64,000 nucleotides of DNA, from assembly GCA_012295225.1 (NCBI GenBank), contig WMKK01000016.1, positions 188,037-252,036 of the forward strand, in the 5' to 3' direction. How positions within the stretch are numbered: the stretch's first letter is position 1; each line of letters opens with the position of its first letter. The position numbers were made by a program, and so were the translations under genes. The notes beneath the pieces were generated by a model. That model saw only the letters and a program-made list of their open reading frames with translations, did not search any database and had not been told where the DNA came from. Positions 38,500 to 48,025 of the stretch are shown here, in pieces. Source of the stretch: Ostreococcus mediterraneus (Eukaryota > Chlorophyta > Mamiellophyceae > Mamiellales > Bathycoccaceae).

Positions 38500-40458
38500 C
38501 TATTGCGGCGGCGCGCGAACTTCACGACCTACGGGCCCGTGATAACGTTGTTCACTTAAGAGTCGCGCCAAGCGCGCTTCAACCGCTTTTGCGGCGTCGA
38601 CATTTCCGCGTTCGCGCTCGAGGTCGAGCCACAACTCGAGGAGCGGCATGTGCGGCGGCGCGCGCGCGACGCCCGATTCAATCACCTTGATTGCTCGCAT
38701 CGCGTGCTCTTTATCCTCGCGTGAAAGTTCAAAAAGGGCCCATTGAAGCCACAGCGATGCGCTTCGTGGATGCGCTGAACATCCTTGCTTGAATAATTCG
38801 CGAGCGGCGTCGGCACGTCCCGCTTCAGCTTCCAATGTCGCCAACGCCTGGTAGACAAAGTATTGACCATTGTGTACGCCGAATTTAACTCCATCACTAA
38901 ACACTTTACGCGCTGCGTTGATGCTATTGACGCGTTTCTCCCATTGACCCCACTGAAGCCACGTCGCGGCGTCAGTGCGGTCCTCATTCGTGGCGGCGAT
39001 AAACAAGCGTCGCGTGGCTTCCTCGCTCCCGACACGTTTTTCAAGGAGTGCCCACAAACGAAGATGCGCTGCGCGTTCTCGTCGCGTACTCAAGTATCTC
39101 GGGATAGATTCGCCTTGCACGAAAAGTTGCCGTGCTCGACCATGTTGTCCGCCATGGAACTCAGCCGCCGCCGCCGCGGTCACGCACGCTAAATTTGCCT
39201 TGCCCGAAGCCCACGCGCCGCGCTCAAACGCGTCGATGGCGCCTTTGAAATCACCAGATTCTTGTAAAATCGTTCCTAGCGCGTGCCAAACGTGAGAACT
39301 TTTCGAAAACCGTTCGCTTAAGCGCAACAGCGCACTTTTAGCACCTTCGATGTCGCCATTGAGCTTGAGTGCCATGGCGCGCGCGTGCTCGAGTCGCATG
39401 TCACCCGGATTCGCCTTTAATCCCGCGTGCAGCACGTCGAGCTGTCGTCTGTTAGACACGCGTCGACGTGCGATGACGACGCCACCTTGATGAGAATTCC
39501 CCCGCGCGAGTTCTTCCTCCAGCTCGCTCCATTGTAACCATCCTGCAATGTTTTTTGGCTCGCGCTCGCACGCCCGGGCAAACAACGCTCTGGCGTGCTC
39601 TGGGGACGCGTCTCCGTCTTCATCGCTCCTTGCCGCTTGTAGCACCAACTGACCCTCGAGCGCGGCCCAGGCGCTGAGTAACGCACTTTCCATCGAGATT
39701 CGACGCCGCGAGTCTCTATCTTGCGGTCGTTGTGGTTGCTTTGAGTCGCCGTCAACGTCGTCGCTCTGCATGGCGTCGGCGCCTCGTCGAAACAACAGCC
39801 GCGCCTCCTCGCTCTTCCCACGACTCAACTCAAACGCCGCCCAGGACGTGTAATTTGCTATATGCGTCGGGCATATCTCCACCGCGAGCGCAAACAACTC
39901 TCGAGCCCTCGTAGCATCCTTTTTACGTGCTTCTAATCCCGCCCACGCGTGCGCTGCAATTGACGCCGACGCCGGAGCTCGCGTCCTATACTTCTCCATC
40001 GCATGCTTGTAGCACTTTTGCGCCTTATCCACGCGTCCATGCGCGAGCTCGAATTTCCCACTCGCAATCCACGCCTCGCACCCCGCGTTTGCCAGCCGCA
40101 CATCGTCGCACGCATCATCATCATCCGCCGCGCGCGTCGCTTCTCTCAACAACGCTCGAGCCGCCGCGTCCCGGTCCGCTCCTCGTCCAAGCTCCTCCGC
40201 CCTCGCCCACGCACACAGCGTCACAATCGACACCCGGCCACTAACACACGATGTTCGATGCGCGCGCATCATCGCTCGCGCGCCATCGACGTCACCGGCG
40301 CGTAAAGCAACCGAAACGCACATCGACGCCGCGCGCGCGTCTTCAACGAAAGCCTCAAATGATTCCTTCACCGCCTCGTACGCGCGCGCGTCGCGACCGG
40401 TGCGCGCGAGCCAGCTCACGTGCCGCGTGAATTCGTTCGCATTCGCAAACTTCCTCCT

Positions 40459-40494
<36 letters not shown>

Positions 40495-40665
40495 TGCGGT
40501 GGCGTCGGTGTCGTCAACCTCCTGCGCAGTCACCGCGGCGCATTCGCCGTCGCCCCCATCGCCGCCGTCGCGCGATGCGCGCGGTGGACGACACCGACGC
40601 GCGGTGCGCCAACGTCCGTGCGCACCGACGCGGGCGACGGCGACCGCCGACGCCGCCGTGCGCAT
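38500..40665 (-). CDS. Mbb1/HCF107-like helical-repeat (HAT/TPR) organellar protein
   Basis: A 721-residue protein: an Arg/Ala-rich transit-like N-terminus, a poly-Thr run (about 55-66), then helical half-TPR (HAT) repeats from about 80 to the end. Repeats show the W-x-x-(W/Y)-A-x-x-E pattern, for example NYTSWAAFELSRGKSEEARL, GWLQWSELEEELAR, TWLQWGQWEKRVNSINAARK, LWLQWALFELSREDKEHAM. This arrangement matches Chlamydomonas Mbb1 and Arabidopsis HCF107, plastid proteins that bind and stabilise the psbB/psbH RNAs. A nuclear HAT protein of the CstF-77/Clf1 kind is the alternative, but the repeat sequences and transit-like lead fit the plastid group better. It is divergent with the gene at 40755. 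Confidence 0.72.
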
Positions 40666-40754
40666 CAGAAGCGGCGCAAAGTGGCGTCGCGTGGAGGTTT
40701 ATCCATTCATTTCGCGCGCACCATGCGCGGCATTTCGCGCCGCGGAGGCGCGAC

Positions 40755-41450
40755 ATGACGCCTCACGCGGCGGGGGCGATGCGCGCAACGATGGTTCCGC
40801 GCGATGCGCGCGCGGTGGCGATGCGCGCGCGGCGCGGCGGCGCGCGCGGTGGAGGAGCTCGAGCTTTGGGACGGGGAAAAGATGATGTCGATGCTCGTGG
40901 TGGTTTGAACGCGCGTGGTGACGACGATGGCGACGATGCGCGACGTGCGGAGGATATAGACGCAAAGAAGAAGGAGTTTTGGCGCGTGTTTTGGTCAACG
41001 TTGGATGAACAGCGAGGGAAGGCGCCGTTTATGAAACGTGGGCGCGTCTCCGCGGGTGTCGACGGCGTCGCGTCCCCGTCGACAAGGACGACGCCGACGA
41101 CGACCGAGGCGCGCGTAGAGGTTGCGGTGCCGGAGCTTGGTGAAGGGTTCTGGGGGCGGTGCACGATTGGCGGGTTGGTGTTGGCGATTTTGATGGGTTT
41201 GAGCGCGTATTCGCTCACGCACTGGCCGACGGTGGCGTACGCGGCGACGCATCCCAGTGTGTTTATGTTTAATCCCGCGTCTGCCGACGCCGCGGCGCAG
41301 GTGGATGTGGTGTTGGAGATTATCAGACGGTTAGCAAAACCGGCGGTGCGGTTCGCCGCGACGTGGTGTGCGCTGCGTTCGAGATGGCGCGCGATGGTTG
41401 TGCTATTTGGCGCGTCCACGCTCATTCCCGCCGTAGCCTTTAGCGTGTAA
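40755..41450 (+). CDS. Small membrane protein of unknown function
   Basis: A 231-residue protein, not recognised. A strongly basic Arg/Ala-rich start (possible plastid or mitochondrial targeting) is followed by a charged segment (DAKKKEFWRVFWSTLDEQRGKAPF in two pieces), a hydrophobic span (CTIGGLVLAILMGLSAYSLT, about 140-160) and a second hydrophobic stretch at the C-terminus (MVVLFGASTLIPAVAFSV). The DNA base bias matches a genuine gene of this genome, and the C-terminal half has mixed rather than low-complexity composition. ATG 40755 is one of several possible starts (another at 40779). Confidence 0.55.
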   Translation: MTPHAAGAMRATMVPRDARAVAMRARRGGARGGGARALGRGKDDVDARGGLNARGDDDGDDARRAEDIDAKKKEFWRVFWSTLDEQRGKAPFMKRGRVSAGVDGVASPSTRTTPTTTEARVEVAVPELGEGFWGRCTIGGLVLAILMGLSAYSLTHWPTVAYAATHPSVFMFNPASADAAAQVDVVLEIIRRLAKPAVRFAATWCALRSRWRAMVVLFGASTLIPAVAFSV

Positions 41451-41535
41451 ATCAATAGATGTAAACGAATGTGTTGAAACTAACTTGCAAAGCCGCACAT
41501 TACGAGCGAGCGCTATGTGTATATAAGAAATCGCG

Positions 41536-41559
41536 CCTCCCTTTCACGTGAGAGGGAGG
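41536..41559. terminator. 24-bp near-perfect palindrome between convergent genes
   Basis: CCTCCCTTTCAC (41536-41547) is followed directly by GTGAGAGGGAGG (41548-41559), its reverse complement apart from one T-G wobble. The centre is TCACGTGA. It ends 7 bp from the glucosidase II stop and about 85 bp from the preceding stop, so it would form a stem-loop at the 3' end of transcripts from both strands. A CACGTG factor-binding site is another reading. Confidence 0.55.
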
Positions 41560-41566
41560 GAGGGCT

Positions 41567-44434
41567 TCAGATGGTTAAGGTGACATCTTGCGACATGCGC
41601 ACGTTGGGTCGCTTGATGTGCGACAGGGTCACGCCCTTTGAAATGACTTCAAATGTGTCGCCCGTCGCCTTACACGTCGCCGTGTTGCTTTTCACCGAGC
41701 CATAAATTGTGACGCGTTCGACAAGTGAGTCGTCAACGAACGCATTGGCGTTACCCGCGCCACCTTCGGCGTCGGACGCGGCGCGAATGGTGAGCGCGCC
41801 ATTCTTGAATGACATTGAGCGACGCATGTACGCCGAGTTCTTCGACGCGTACTCGTAGCTCTCGCCGTCGTCAGCGTAGTACGTGCCATGGGCCTCGCCG
41901 TTTTCGTCCAAGGCGATGATGATGGTCACTGGGTCACCCTTCATGGCGGCTGTGCTTCTTCGCGCTCGGTCCTTGCGCACGAAAATGGAACCGCCGCGAA
42001 CATACACCGGTACGTCTGCAAGTGTGACTGGCTCAACAATCGTTTTCGCGCCAAAGACACGAGTGCCAGTACGTTGACTGTACCACACGCCCTTTGGAAG
42101 ATAAACGCTCACGGATTTTGCGTCTTGGGTCAACACGGGTTGGACTAAAATGGACGATCCCAACATGAATGACTCTTGAAGCTTGAACGCGTACGCATCC
42201 GCCGGAAATTCGTACCACAACGGTCGAAGGACAGGTGCACCATTGCGATGTGATTCCTCAAATAGCGTGTACATGTACGGCAGTAGTGCATAGCGATCAC
42301 GAATAGCTGCGCGAATGATTGCCGTACTCTCTTCGCCAAAAAGCCACGGCTCGCGGCGCTTGGTTTCCAAATGCGCGTGACCGCGAAAGAATGGATAGTA
42401 TGTCCCAACTTGGTACCACCGCGTCATGAGCTGCGCGTCTGGGTTACCAAAAAACCCACCGACATCGGCGCCGCTAAAGGTCAAGCCACTGACACCTAAA
42501 GTGAGCACCATGGGTAAGCTCACCGCGAGATGATTCCAATCTGCCGTGTTGTCGCCCGTCCAAATTGGACCGACGCGTTGCGTTCCTGCGAAGAATGCTC
42601 GAGAAAGTACAAACGGACGTTTGTTATCGTTCCGGCGCTTAATTCCTTCCGCGGTAGCCATGTGATAGTACATGCCGAACGCGTTATGCACCTCGCGATG
42701 CTCGACGGCGCCGTGATGTATGAGATCCTTTTGCATAGTAATCTCGGGCCCGTTGAACACTGACGGCTCGTTCATGTCGTTCCAAATGTACAAGTCTTTG
42801 GTCGAGCCTTTGTACGATGCGAGTGAGAATTTATTAGCCCACCACTCGCGCACGTGTGGGTTCGTCACATCCAAGTACGTCGAGCTCCCCGGCCAGCACC
42901 AACCGTCGAAATCCGTTGCGCCGTCATTATTCTTGACGTAGAATCCTTTGTCTTTTGCCTCTTTGTACACCGGATAGCGATCATCAATTTTCACGTGCGG
43001 ATCGACAATGGTGACCATCTTGCGCCCGCGGCTAGCGACGTCATTGATCATGCGCTCGGGCGTGGGGAACACGGACTGGTCCCACGTCATGTACCGCTTG
43101 CCATCCGTGTGCTCGATGTCGAGCCACAACACGTCGTATGGAATATCGTGCTCATCGAATCCCTGGTCAACCTCTTTCACGTCGTTTTCGTCTCTATAGT
43201 TCCATCGACATTGATGATACCCCAACGAAAACATTGGAGGCATGGATGTGGTTCCAGTCAATGACGAGTACTGGCGCAACACCGCCGCCGGGGAATTTCC
43301 GGGCAGAATAAACACGTCCATCGCGCCGCTCTCCGCCATCCAGCGCGTGTGCACACCATTTGCGCCGTCGGTGTTGACGTCGACGTACATTTCCGACGGG
43401 TTATGAAAGTAAATACCCGAAGTTCTAGGCTCGCCGCCGCTCGAACCATGCGCCGTCATCATCGGAATAGATCCATACAACCCAAATGCACTCTCTTCGA
43501 CGTACTCAAAAACATCCAAGTTGTACAATCTATACGGCTCACCAATCGTGGTTTCGTTGCGCGCGCCACCGTTTTCGCCATCTCCACTCGCCGCCGCGTT
43601 GCCACCACCACCGCCGAGACCAAACCATCCTTTTGATTGGCTTTCGTGGCTTTCGTACGCGCGCGTCGGCTTCAAACTCAATGTCGTCGCGCGTTCTGGA
43701 ATCCCATACACATCACTAGCCGTCGGAAACGTCACGTCGAACGCCACCGCCATCGGGCCATTTTTTCGTGTATCTTTATGTCCATTAAATGTCTCTTCAA
43801 ACGTCTCACCTTCCGCGGCGTCGTGTTTCTTTTCAAACACGAACCCGCCTCGAGCGTTCATCGACGCGCTCGGCGCGGCGCTTTCGCCGTGAAACACATC
43901 CACCTTGAACGGCGCCAACGCAACCACCACTCGAACGATAACGCCATCATCCGTCACCGCACGCAATTCAATCGCGGCGTTCGTGCGCGAGACCACGTCC
44001 AAGGGCACTCGAGAGGCCCCCGAAGCCACGCTCGGCGTTAAAATATCCACTGGGACGTACCTCTTCGCCGACTCACCTTGTTCATCCACACGCACACGTA
44101 CCGCTCCAGACGCGTACGTCTCAATCACGCCTTCAACGAACACATCATCACGCACTGAAAACAACTCTATGCGCACCGCGTCACGGTCTACGCCGACGAC
44201 GCGCGCGCGCGTCTCTCGACCGCCGCCGACGACGTGCGCATCCTCACCGACGACGTGCGTATCCAACACCCCCGCGTACGCCTCGCGCGTGCGTGCACAG
44301 AACGATGACGTCGCGCACGTCTTAAAATCATGCGCCTTGAACGCGTGCGCGGGTGCGAACGCCAGCGCAACGCACATCAAGATGATGATGACCATGATGG
44401 TTCTCTGCATCCTACACGCGATCGTCGGCGTCAT
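41567..44434 (-). CDS. Glucosidase II alpha subunit (GH31)
   Basis: ER alpha-glucosidase trimming the inner glucoses of N-glycans in the calnexin cycle. About 955 residues. A hydrophobic signal peptide (MVIIILMCVALAFAPAHAF) is followed by CATSSFC, the Cys-containing start typical of glucosidase II alpha. The GH31 barrel shows DVLWLDIEHTDGKRYMTWD, YIWNDMNEPSVFNGPE with the nucleophile Asp in WNDMNEP, and acid/base Asp in GPIWTGDNTADW. Other conserved blocks are GADVGGFFGNPD, RWYQVGTYYPFFRGHAHL and REPWLFGE. ATGs at 44434, 44410 and 44395 are all compatible with a signal peptide. It is divergent with eIF2B delta; a beta subunit would be encoded elsewhere. Confidence 0.94.
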   Translation of the reverse strand: MTPTIACRMQRTIMVIIILMCVALAFAPAHAFKAHDFKTCATSSFCARTREAYAGVLDTHVVGEDAHVVGGGRETRARVVGVDRDAVRIELFSVRDDVFVEGVIETYASGAVRVRVDEQGESAKRYVPVDILTPSVASGASRVPLDVVSRTNAAIELRAVTDDGVIVRVVVALAPFKVDVFHGESAAPSASMNARGGFVFEKKHDAAEGETFEETFNGHKDTRKNGPMAVAFDVTFPTASDVYGIPERATTLSLKPTRAYESHESQSKGWFGLGGGGGNAAASGDGENGGARNETTIGEPYRLYNLDVFEYVEESAFGLYGSIPMMTAHGSSGGEPRTSGIYFHNPSEMYVDVNTDGANGVHTRWMAESGAMDVFILPGNSPAAVLRQYSSLTGTTSMPPMFSLGYHQCRWNYRDENDVKEVDQGFDEHDIPYDVLWLDIEHTDGKRYMTWDQSVFPTPERMINDVASRGRKMVTIVDPHVKIDDRYPVYKEAKDKGFYVKNNDGATDFDGWCWPGSSTYLDVTNPHVREWWANKFSLASYKGSTKDLYIWNDMNEPSVFNGPEITMQKDLIHHGAVEHREVHNAFGMYYHMATAEGIKRRNDNKRPFVLSRAFFAGTQRVGPIWTGDNTADWNHLAVSLPMVLTLGVSGLTFSGADVGGFFGNPDAQLMTRWYQVGTYYPFFRGHAHLETKRREPWLFGEESTAIIRAAIRDRYALLPYMYTLFEESHRNGAPVLRPLWYEFPADAYAFKLQESFMLGSSILVQPVLTQDAKSVSVYLPKGVWYSQRTGTRVFGAKTIVEPVTLADVPVYVRGGSIFVRKDRARRSTAAMKGDPVTIIIALDENGEAHGTYYADDGESYEYASKNSAYMRRSMSFKNGALTIRAASDAEGGAGNANAFVDDSLVERVTIYGSVKSNTATCKATGDTFEVISKGVTLSHIKRPNVRMSQDVTLTI

Positions 44435-44559
44435 CGCTCGCGCTCGCGCTCGCGTGCCCTCGTCCCGCGCGCACACACAACACCGCCGCACGCCCGGTGC
44501 GTCTCGCCCTTTCGCCCACCGTCGCGCGACGGTGTCGACGCCCCACACGTCGTCGAGGA

Positions 44560-46560
44560 ATGGCGCCTCATAGATCGACGCCCAACCCAATCGTCATGGA
44601 CCCCTCGACGCACGACGCCCCGTCCGCGGCGGCATCGACCGCGGCGGCGGCGACATCGTCGACGTCTGCACCCACAGCGGCCGCGACGACGCCCAACGCG
44701 CGCACGCCCGCGACGCGAACGGTTGGTTTTGCCATTCCAAAACTCGAACAGAGCCCTGGAACGGCGACGCGCGACGACGGTCACGTCTCGCGCGAGCTCA
44801 AAGCGCTTCGCGCCGCCGCGAAAGGCGCGGCGCACGTCGCGTCTGGCGTCGTCGCGTCGCCGAGCGCGGCGCCGAGCGCGGGTTCGGGGCAAGAATCGAA
44901 TGGGGTTGCGATTCCGAGCGCGGGGTTGAGCGCGGGCGCGCCGGTGGGCAGTCGCGAGCCGGTGATGATTATGCCGCCTCGCGCGGCGCAGAGCGGTGGT
45001 GGGGCGGTGGCGAAAGCGAAAACAGAGCCAGTGAAGGGCGCGAGTGCGTCGGGTGGCGAACGCGAGATGGATGCGTTGACGCGGGAGCTCGCGCGAGGGG
45101 CGTCGACGCGGGACGGGGGTCGCGCGCCCGGGACGGCGGCTGCGGCGGATGACGCGATGGTTGGTGGTGGTGATGCGAATGTCGTCGGGGAAAGTGCGAC
45201 GGATACGAAGGAGAAGGTGGTGAAGGCGCACAACGGTCCGCCGAGGGATTTACCACCGCCGAAACCAAAGATGACAAAGGCGGAACGGCGCGAGTTGCAA
45301 GAAAAGCAACGCGCGGCCAAGGCGTCGGCAAAGGATGGCGACGGTGGTGGGGGCGCGAGTGGCGGGAGTGGTGGTGCGAAAAAGGTGGAGAAGAGTGGCG
45401 GTGATGCCGCATCTGTCTCGGGTGGCGATAAGAAGGCTTTAGCCGCAGTAGCTGATGGGAGTTCAAAGAAGAAAAGTGAAGGTCGCGCGTCAACGACGTC
45501 GTCGTCGACATCCCCACGAAGTGTGCTCAAAGAGAGCGTGAGTCATTTACGCACGGTGAATAAATGCTACATTCCCAACGCGTCGTCTTTGCATCCCGCG
45601 GTGGAGCGTCTGGCGGTGGATTACGCGCGCGGGACGACGAGTGGGGCGCGTGAACGCGTGTATTCCCTCTTGCGCGTTTTGCGCTCCGTCGTGGAAACGT
45701 TCGAGGTGCCCACGGGTACGACGTACGCGCACGCGTTGACATCGCACTTGAACCAAGTCGTACATGTGTTAGATAAAGCCCGACCCATGGGCATAGCGAT
45801 GGGCAACGCGGTGCGTTCGTTGAAGACGCACCTCGCCCGAATGTCTCACGAAGAAGGCCAACACGGCGGCGGTGCGGGCGACGAAGATTACCGCGGTAAA
45901 ACGTTGATGCACATTGATTATTTCATCAGAGAAAAACTTGATGCGGCTTTAGAATCAATCGTCAAGGCGGGTGTGGGGTTGATTGAGCACGGCGACGTCG
46001 TCGTCACGCACGGCGCGTCTCAATCCGTGAGCGCGATTTTAATCAAGGCGCGCGACTCTGGGTTGAAGTTTTCAGTCGTCGTCGTCGACAGCCGTCCATC
46101 GTGCGAAGGAGCGAAGATATTACGCCATCTTAGCGCTCACGGCGTCGACTGTACGTTCACCGCGCTCAATGGATTGAGTTATGCCATGAGGCACGCGACC
46201 AAGGTGCTCGTCGGCGCCGCCGCGTGCATGGGCAACGGCGTCGTGCTCTCTCGAGTGGGCTCAAGCGCCGTAGCGCACGCCGCATGTGCGCGTAAAATCC
46301 CAGTCTACGTTGCTGCAGAAACGTGCAAATTCCATGAACGCGTCCAACTCGACGCCACGGTGTTCAACGAACTCGGATGCGACGATGACGTCGTTCGTCT
46401 TCGTCCGGGTGTCGACGGCGTCCTCGCCTCGCGTCCGGCGAATCTCACCATTTTCAACGTCACTTACGACGCCGTCCCGGCGGCGTGCGTCGATGCCATC
46501 ATTTGTGAAGCCGGTGCGATCAAGCCTGCGGAGGTGTTGTGCTATGTCTTGCATTCCTAG
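44560..46560 (+). CDS. Translation initiation factor eIF2B subunit delta
   Basis: Regulatory-subcomplex subunit of the eIF2B guanine-nucleotide exchange factor for eIF2. A 666-residue protein with a long Ala/Gly/Lys-rich disordered N-terminal half that includes PPPKPKMTKAERRELQEKQR, the delta-subunit TKAERR motif. The conserved C-terminal half has LHPAVERLAVDYARG, VHVLDKARPMGIAMGNAVR, GDVVVTHGASQSVSAIL, VVVVDSRPSCEGAK, GVDCTFTALNGLSYAM, KVLVGAAACMGNGVVLSRVG and IPVYVAAETCKFHERVQLD, collinear with eukaryotic delta. ATG 44560 or 44596 could be the start. Confidence 0.94.
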   Translation: MAPHRSTPNPIVMDPSTHDAPSAAASTAAAATSSTSAPTAAATTPNARTPATRTVGFAIPKLEQSPGTATRDDGHVSRELKALRAAAKGAAHVASGVVASPSAAPSAGSGQESNGVAIPSAGLSAGAPVGSREPVMIMPPRAAQSGGGAVAKAKTEPVKGASASGGEREMDALTRELARGASTRDGGRAPGTAAAADDAMVGGGDANVVGESATDTKEKVVKAHNGPPRDLPPPKPKMTKAERRELQEKQRAAKASAKDGDGGGGASGGSGGAKKVEKSGGDAASVSGGDKKALAAVADGSSKKKSEGRASTTSSSTSPRSVLKESVSHLRTVNKCYIPNASSLHPAVERLAVDYARGTTSGARERVYSLLRVLRSVVETFEVPTGTTYAHALTSHLNQVVHVLDKARPMGIAMGNAVRSLKTHLARMSHEEGQHGGGAGDEDYRGKTLMHIDYFIREKLDAALESIVKAGVGLIEHGDVVVTHGASQSVSAILIKARDSGLKFSVVVVDSRPSCEGAKILRHLSAHGVDCTFTALNGLSYAMRHATKVLVGAAACMGNGVVLSRVGSSAVAHAACARKIPVYVAAETCKFHERVQLDATVFNELGCDDDVVRLRPGVDGVLASRPANLTIFNVTYDAVPAACVDAIICEAGAIKPAEVLCYVLHS

Positions 46561-46690
46561 TAGAGAGAGTCGATGTCCTTTGAATACCACGTCAACCGTC
46601 GCGTCGCGTCCCGATGCGCTTCATTACTCGTCACACTCAACGCCACATCGCACACCTTTAGGCGCCTCTTTAGCAGTAAGAATACACACC

Positions 46691-47938
46691 ATGTCTCGTA
46701 CCGCGGCGGCGTTCGACTACGCCGATGCTTTCGCGTCGACGTCACACCGCGCGCGAGGCGTCGCCACCGCCTCGGCGTTTAAAGCCGCGCTCGAGTGGAT
46801 CACCTCCCAACCGTCGAGCATGCTCGCCCATCTACGGCGCACAGGCGTCGTCAACGAACGTGATGGCGACACGCTCGATCCACACGCGACGCCGTACGAT
46901 CATGTCTTACGCCTGGCGTGTGGAGTGGCGCCAAACTTTGTGGAGCAACGCGCGGCGCTCGGGACGCTCGCCGACGCCTTTGTCGTGGCGCACCATGATG
47001 TGGCGTACGATCGCGCATGGGACGACGTCACGGCGCGCAATGGCGCCCTCGCGGGGCCCGATCGCGCGATGGGTGGTTTACCGGGACACGTGGTGATTAC
47101 GACGAAAGATGTGCATTGGAGCAAGGCGAACGTGGCGACGTTGGCACTCGCGGAGGCTGGAGCCGAGCCGACAGAGGAATCGAAAGCTCAAGCGGTTACA
47201 TTTCTTCAATGCATGCGTGAGTGCGCGATGAGGTATGCGAGACATCGAGGATGGACGCAGTGTGGGTTGTACTTTCGATTTTTTGGATGCGCACCGAGTG
47301 GGGAGGAGGAACGCGGGATTATTCGGTTGCACGTGGTGAATTTAGCGCGCGCCGGACCGAGGTTGCGAAGGACGGCAAAGGTGAATTTACCGATTGATGA
47401 TGTTATTGAGGCGCTCGGTGGACGACGGACGACGAGGCGTGGAAGTGTGATTGTGGTGGAGCCGATTGGGGCGGGCATGGATGTGCCAGTGGAGATGACG
47501 GCGCAGACGACGTCTTCGTCGGCGCGGAGATTTTTAGAACGGCGGCGACAAAGACGCGAGCGGCTCGAAAATTCTCGGGCATCTTCGAGCGAGAACGATG
47601 ATGACGATGACGATGATGAACGTGTAGAAAATGTCGTCGTTTCTAGACGGCAAAGCGCGGTGCCCGTGAAAGAGCCTGAAGTGTCGATTCCAGACGCGGT
47701 TCGACGAGAATTTCACAACGTCGCGCGCACAGAGCGAGTGATGAGCGCCTTGCGCGTGGCTCAAAAGGAAAACGACGAAACACGTGCGACGACGTGCGAA
47801 AGTGACCAGATGGAAGATTATGGTGCAGTCACATCATTCATCGATGACGTGGAATGGTTGTCGACATACAAGTCGTTGGCGACGCCGGCGCAAGTGTCGC
47901 GCGCGCTTCAGGACATACACCAACAAATTCGGCGCTGA
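46691..47938 (+). CDS. Unknown protein with a possible degenerate HIT-like domain
   Basis: A 415-residue protein, not confidently recognised. Residues about 130-240 have the layout of a histidine-triad (HIT) domain: LPGHVVITTKDVHWSKANVATL resembles the HIT GHxLVIPKxHV..L..L strand-turn, a helix with LQCMRECAMRYARHRGW follows, and GIIRLHVVNLARAGPRLRR sits where aprataxin-like proteins have HLHVI.QDF.SP.LK. If so, the H-x-H-x-H triad is reduced to one His and the domain is probably inactive. The C-terminal part holds an acidic run (DDDDDDDE), a basic segment (RRFLERRRQRRERLE) and helices. A genuine gene is supported by length and mixed composition; the HIT call is inference. Confidence 0.55.
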   Translation: MSRTAAAFDYADAFASTSHRARGVATASAFKAALEWITSQPSSMLAHLRRTGVVNERDGDTLDPHATPYDHVLRLACGVAPNFVEQRAALGTLADAFVVAHHDVAYDRAWDDVTARNGALAGPDRAMGGLPGHVVITTKDVHWSKANVATLALAEAGAEPTEESKAQAVTFLQCMRECAMRYARHRGWTQCGLYFRFFGCAPSGEEERGIIRLHVVNLARAGPRLRRTAKVNLPIDDVIEALGGRRTTRRGSVIVVEPIGAGMDVPVEMTAQTTSSSARRFLERRRQRRERLENSRASSSENDDDDDDDERVENVVVSRRQSAVPVKEPEVSIPDAVRREFHNVARTERVMSALRVAQKENDETRATTCESDQMEDYGAVTSFIDDVEWLSTYKSLATPAQVSRALQDIHQQIRR

Positions 47939-48025
47939 ATAATTTTTGATGATCAACTCGTGTTATTATTATAGGATTGCAGCAGCGTTCAACTCGAAGG
48001 ACTAGATTTTGTACAAATATTAGGT

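Noticed and set aside
40494-40754. Upstream in-frame extension of the gene at 40755
   Set aside because: Arg/Pro/Ala low-complexity sequence antisense to the Mbb1-like gene start; no support as coding.
41520-41528. TATATAAG as a promoter TATA box
   Set aside because: It sits between two convergent gene ends, with no gene start downstream on either strand.
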